Both the position numbers and the translations under genes were made by a program. 7,350 nt of DNA, from assembly GCA_022729635.1 (NCBI GenBank), contig DZAU01000014.1, positions 1 to 7,350 of the forward strand, given 5' to 3'. Source of the stretch: Flavobacterium psychrophilum (GTDB lineage Bacteria; Bacteroidota; Bacteroidia; Flavobacteriales; Flavobacteriaceae). This document shows positions 6,162-7,350 of this stretch, in pieces. Numbering within the stretch: the stretch's first letter is position 1; each line of letters starts with the position of its first letter. The notes below the pieces were generated by a model. That model was not told where the DNA came from. It ran no database searches and saw only the letters and a list, made by a program, of their open reading frames with translations.

Positions 6162-6175
6162 CTCGCCGCGGCGAG
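6162..6175. promoter_or_regulatory. GC-rich perfect palindrome near thioesterase transcription start
   Basis: CTCGCCGCGGCGAG is a perfect 14-bp palindrome with 12 G/C bases, standing out in a very AT-rich leader. It lies 25 bp before the chosen thioesterase ATG and directly downstream of the candidate -7 element (6177-6184, minus strand). It could be an operator or a remnant of a dispersed repeat; the GCCACGAA half-motif of the 5054-5127 repeat adjoins it. No binding protein can be named. Confidence 0.45.
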
Positions 6176-6176
6176 A

Positions 6177-6200
6177 CAAAGGTATATTTATATTTTGTCA
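6177..6200 (-). promoter_or_regulatory. Candidate promoter for the thioesterase-ogt transcript
   Basis: On the minus strand TACCTTTG (6184-6177) is an exact match to the Bacteroidota -7 consensus TAnnTTTG. The nearest TTG upstream (6201-6199) is only 14 bases away, shorter than the usual 17-23, so the -33 half is weak. The predicted start, about base 6170, gives a leader of some 30 nt to the ATG at 6137. Confidence 0.4.
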
Positions 6201-6201
6201 A

Positions 6202-6347
6202 TGTCATTGCCATTGATTTTAGGCTTTTTGTCATTCCGTAGGAATCTCTGACAGTTGCTTCTATATGTTGAGATTCCTACGGAATGACAAAATCAAGACA
6301 CAAGTCGCAAAGTTTAAATTTTTCATTGAAATTGTCATTGCCATTGA
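6202..6347. repeat. 23-bp inverted repeat framed by 15-bp direct repeats
   Basis: Arms 6226-6248 and 6270-6292 are perfect 23-bp complements (TGTCATTCCGTAGGAATCTC and its reverse complement form most of them) around a 21-nt loop. Outside them TGTCATTGCCATTGA occurs as a direct repeat at 6202-6216 and 6333-6347, and CATTGAAAT repeats at 6324-6332 and 6342-6350. No T-run follows either side of the stem, so it does not look like an intrinsic terminator. It occupies most of the spacer between doxX-like and thioesterase genes and resembles a MITE or other dispersed element without its own gene; the direct repeats do not abut the arms, so they are not simple target-site duplications. Confidence 0.8.
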
Positions 6348-6360
6348 AATGGATTCTTTT

Positions 6361-6744
6361 CTAACTCAACAAAAAAACCGCCATAACCGCTGGGATAAAG
6401 TAAATGACAATTGTTCTTGCTCCATCATAATCTTTGGCTAATCGCTGTCCGAAAAGAAGCATTAGCAATGTAATACTCGAAAAAACAGCACCATATAACC
6501 CAAAGGTTCTTTCGTTGCTCACATACAATTCGATACCGCCAACAACACACAAAACTCCTGAAATTAATTCTAAAACCAGAATGTTCAACAGGGCTAAACG
6601 AACCAGATTTTTCAATTGGGTTTGGGCAAAATGTTCTTTTAAAAAAGCTAAATTATCTTTCCAATAAAATAATTTATCATAGCCGGATTGTATAAAAGTG
6701 ATGGCTAAAAAAGCTAAAAGCAAAATGGAGGCAGCGTTGTTCAT
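6361..6744 (-). CDS. DoxX-family small integral membrane protein
   Basis: The 127-aa protein is predominantly hydrophobic with four likely membrane helices, at about residues 5-20, 46-68, 81-99 and 109-126. The first helix ends in the segment FIQSGYDKLFYW, the conserved 'xSGxxKL' turn that marks DoxX-type proteins, and the length fits the family. It should lie in the inner membrane. DoxX-like proteins are associated with quinone-linked redox or oxidative-stress functions in a few organisms, but most members, including this one, have no known reaction. It begins 4 bp after the holB stop, so it is very likely translated from the same mRNA; the pairing may reflect gene order more than shared function. 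The spacer downstream holds a dispersed inverted repeat. Confidence 0.8.
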   Translation of the reverse strand: MNNAASILLLAFLAITFIQSGYDKLFYWKDNLAFLKEHFAQTQLKNLVRLALLNILVLELISGVLCVVGGIELYVSNERTFGLYGAVFSSITLLMLLFGQRLAKDYDGARTIVIYFIPAVMAVFLLS

Positions 6745-6748
6745 AAGC

Positions 6749-7350
6749 TTATTTTTTGTGTATTAAACGAGTGAGTTTTATGGATAAATCGGTCAAAATA
6801 ATTTTGGCGTTTCCGTTGCGTTCAATGTGATAAATTGCATCGGATAATTCCTTAAATATTTCGTTGATGTTGTTGCCGTTTACAAAAGGTGCGAATTTCG
6901 CAATTGAAAAATTTTCGACGGCAGGTTCCATATAAACCAAACTTGGAGTTTCATAATTGTGCAACAATGCCTGACGAAAAATATCGATGCAAAACCGCAG
7001 GAATTTCTTTTGGGTTTCTCTTCCCAAAGCGGCAATTTGCTCACTCCAGCGGATTAATTCAGCGATAACAGCCGGATTTCCTTTGGCTTTGAAAGCCGCA
7101 CGAACCCAAACCACAAACCATTGTTCAAACGGAAATTCTTCGCTGTCATCTTTAAGTAAATGTAAGGCTTTGTTGTAATTTCCTTGTGCTTGATGTGCAA
7201 TTTTTGTAGCTATTTTTGGTTCTATTTGTTCTCGAGAAACCAAAGCTTCGGAAATAATATGTTCACTTAATCCGTTGAAATGCAAGACTTGACAGCGAGA
7301 ACGAATGGTTTGGATGATGTCTTCTTCATTTTCCGAAATTAGAATGAAAA
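6749..7350 (-). CDS. holB: DNA polymerase III subunit delta', C-terminal part
   Basis: The gene continues beyond the right edge of the window; the last 199 residues are present, roughly half of a typical protein. Near the edge the frame reads FILISENEEDIIQTIRSRCQVLHF. This is the end of the AAA+ clamp-loader core with the SRC motif (bases 7292-7300), whose arginine acts as the trans arginine finger in delta'. The downstream segment (about residues 25-60) continues the lid region, with KIAHQAQGNYNKALHLL matching 'A..a.G....al.l'. The remaining helical domain corresponds to the collar that holds the loader pentamer together. The complex opens the beta clamp and loads it on primed DNA in the cytoplasm. 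A TTG at 7285 could serve as a start on paper but interrupts the SRC region, so it is internal. The doxX-like gene follows 4 bp later. Confidence 0.9.
   Translation of the reverse strand, partial: FILISENEEDIIQTIRSRCQVLHFNGLSEHIISEALVSREQIEPKIATKIAHQAQGNYNKALHLLKDDSEEFPFEQWFVVWVRAAFKAKGNPAVIAELIRWSEQIAALGRETQKKFLRFCIDIFRQALLHNYETPSLVYMEPAVENFSIAKFAPFVNGNNINEIFKELSDAIYHIERNGNAKIILTDLSIKLTRLIHKK

Noticed and set aside
6138..6179. N-terminal extension of the thioesterase (MSRRGEFVAKKNKF)
   Set aside because: It is encoded by the palindrome and repeat sequence, lies upstream of or at the predicted transcription start, and the family normally begins near MTAKHPSE.
7283..7285. TTG start for a 178-aa protein
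   Set aside because: The same frame continues to the window edge with clamp-loader sequence including SRC, so this Leu codon is internal to holB.

Overview
The window looks like a chromosomal segment of a Flavobacterium-type member of the Bacteroidota. This is inferred from the AT-rich spacers, the absence of Shine-Dalgarno sequences before starts (leaders are A-rich), two candidate promoters of the TTG / TAnnTTTG type, and the protein families present. No RNA gene, CRISPR array, insertion sequence, prophage or complete defence system was seen.

Plus strand, left half (1-2685): the C-terminal end of a class A penicillin-binding protein carrying the KTG motif; a spacer almost filled by a large symmetric palindromic element (353-527); then subunits A and B of a succinyl-CoA:3-ketoacid CoA-transferase. 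The two subunits are separated by an unrecognised, very AT-rich gene for a 201-aa single-pass membrane protein, which appears to have been inserted into the two-gene operon.

Minus strand, right half (7350-2808, reading leftward): the C-terminal part of DNA polymerase III delta' (holB), a DoxX-type small membrane protein 4 bp after it, an acyl-CoA thioesterase, an O6-methylguanine-DNA methyltransferase 22 bp after that, a stand-alone DEDDy 3'-5' exonuclease, and a fused SpmA/SpmB-like 'nucleoside recognition' membrane protein. The last gene converges on scoB, and a minus-strand terminator lies between them.

The coding content is mostly ordinary housekeeping. The more unusual material is between genes: all five spacers of 75 bp or more that do not flank the inserted gene carry an inverted repeat, and the repeats differ in sequence. 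The most elaborate is 353-527, which folds on paper into a completely paired four-way junction. Two of its arms have unrelated stems but nearly identical 10-nt tips. The other notable points are the AT-rich gene splitting scoA and scoB, a GC-rich perfect palindrome at the predicted transcription start of the thioesterase gene, and a possible sliding-clamp-binding tail on the DNA methyltransferase.
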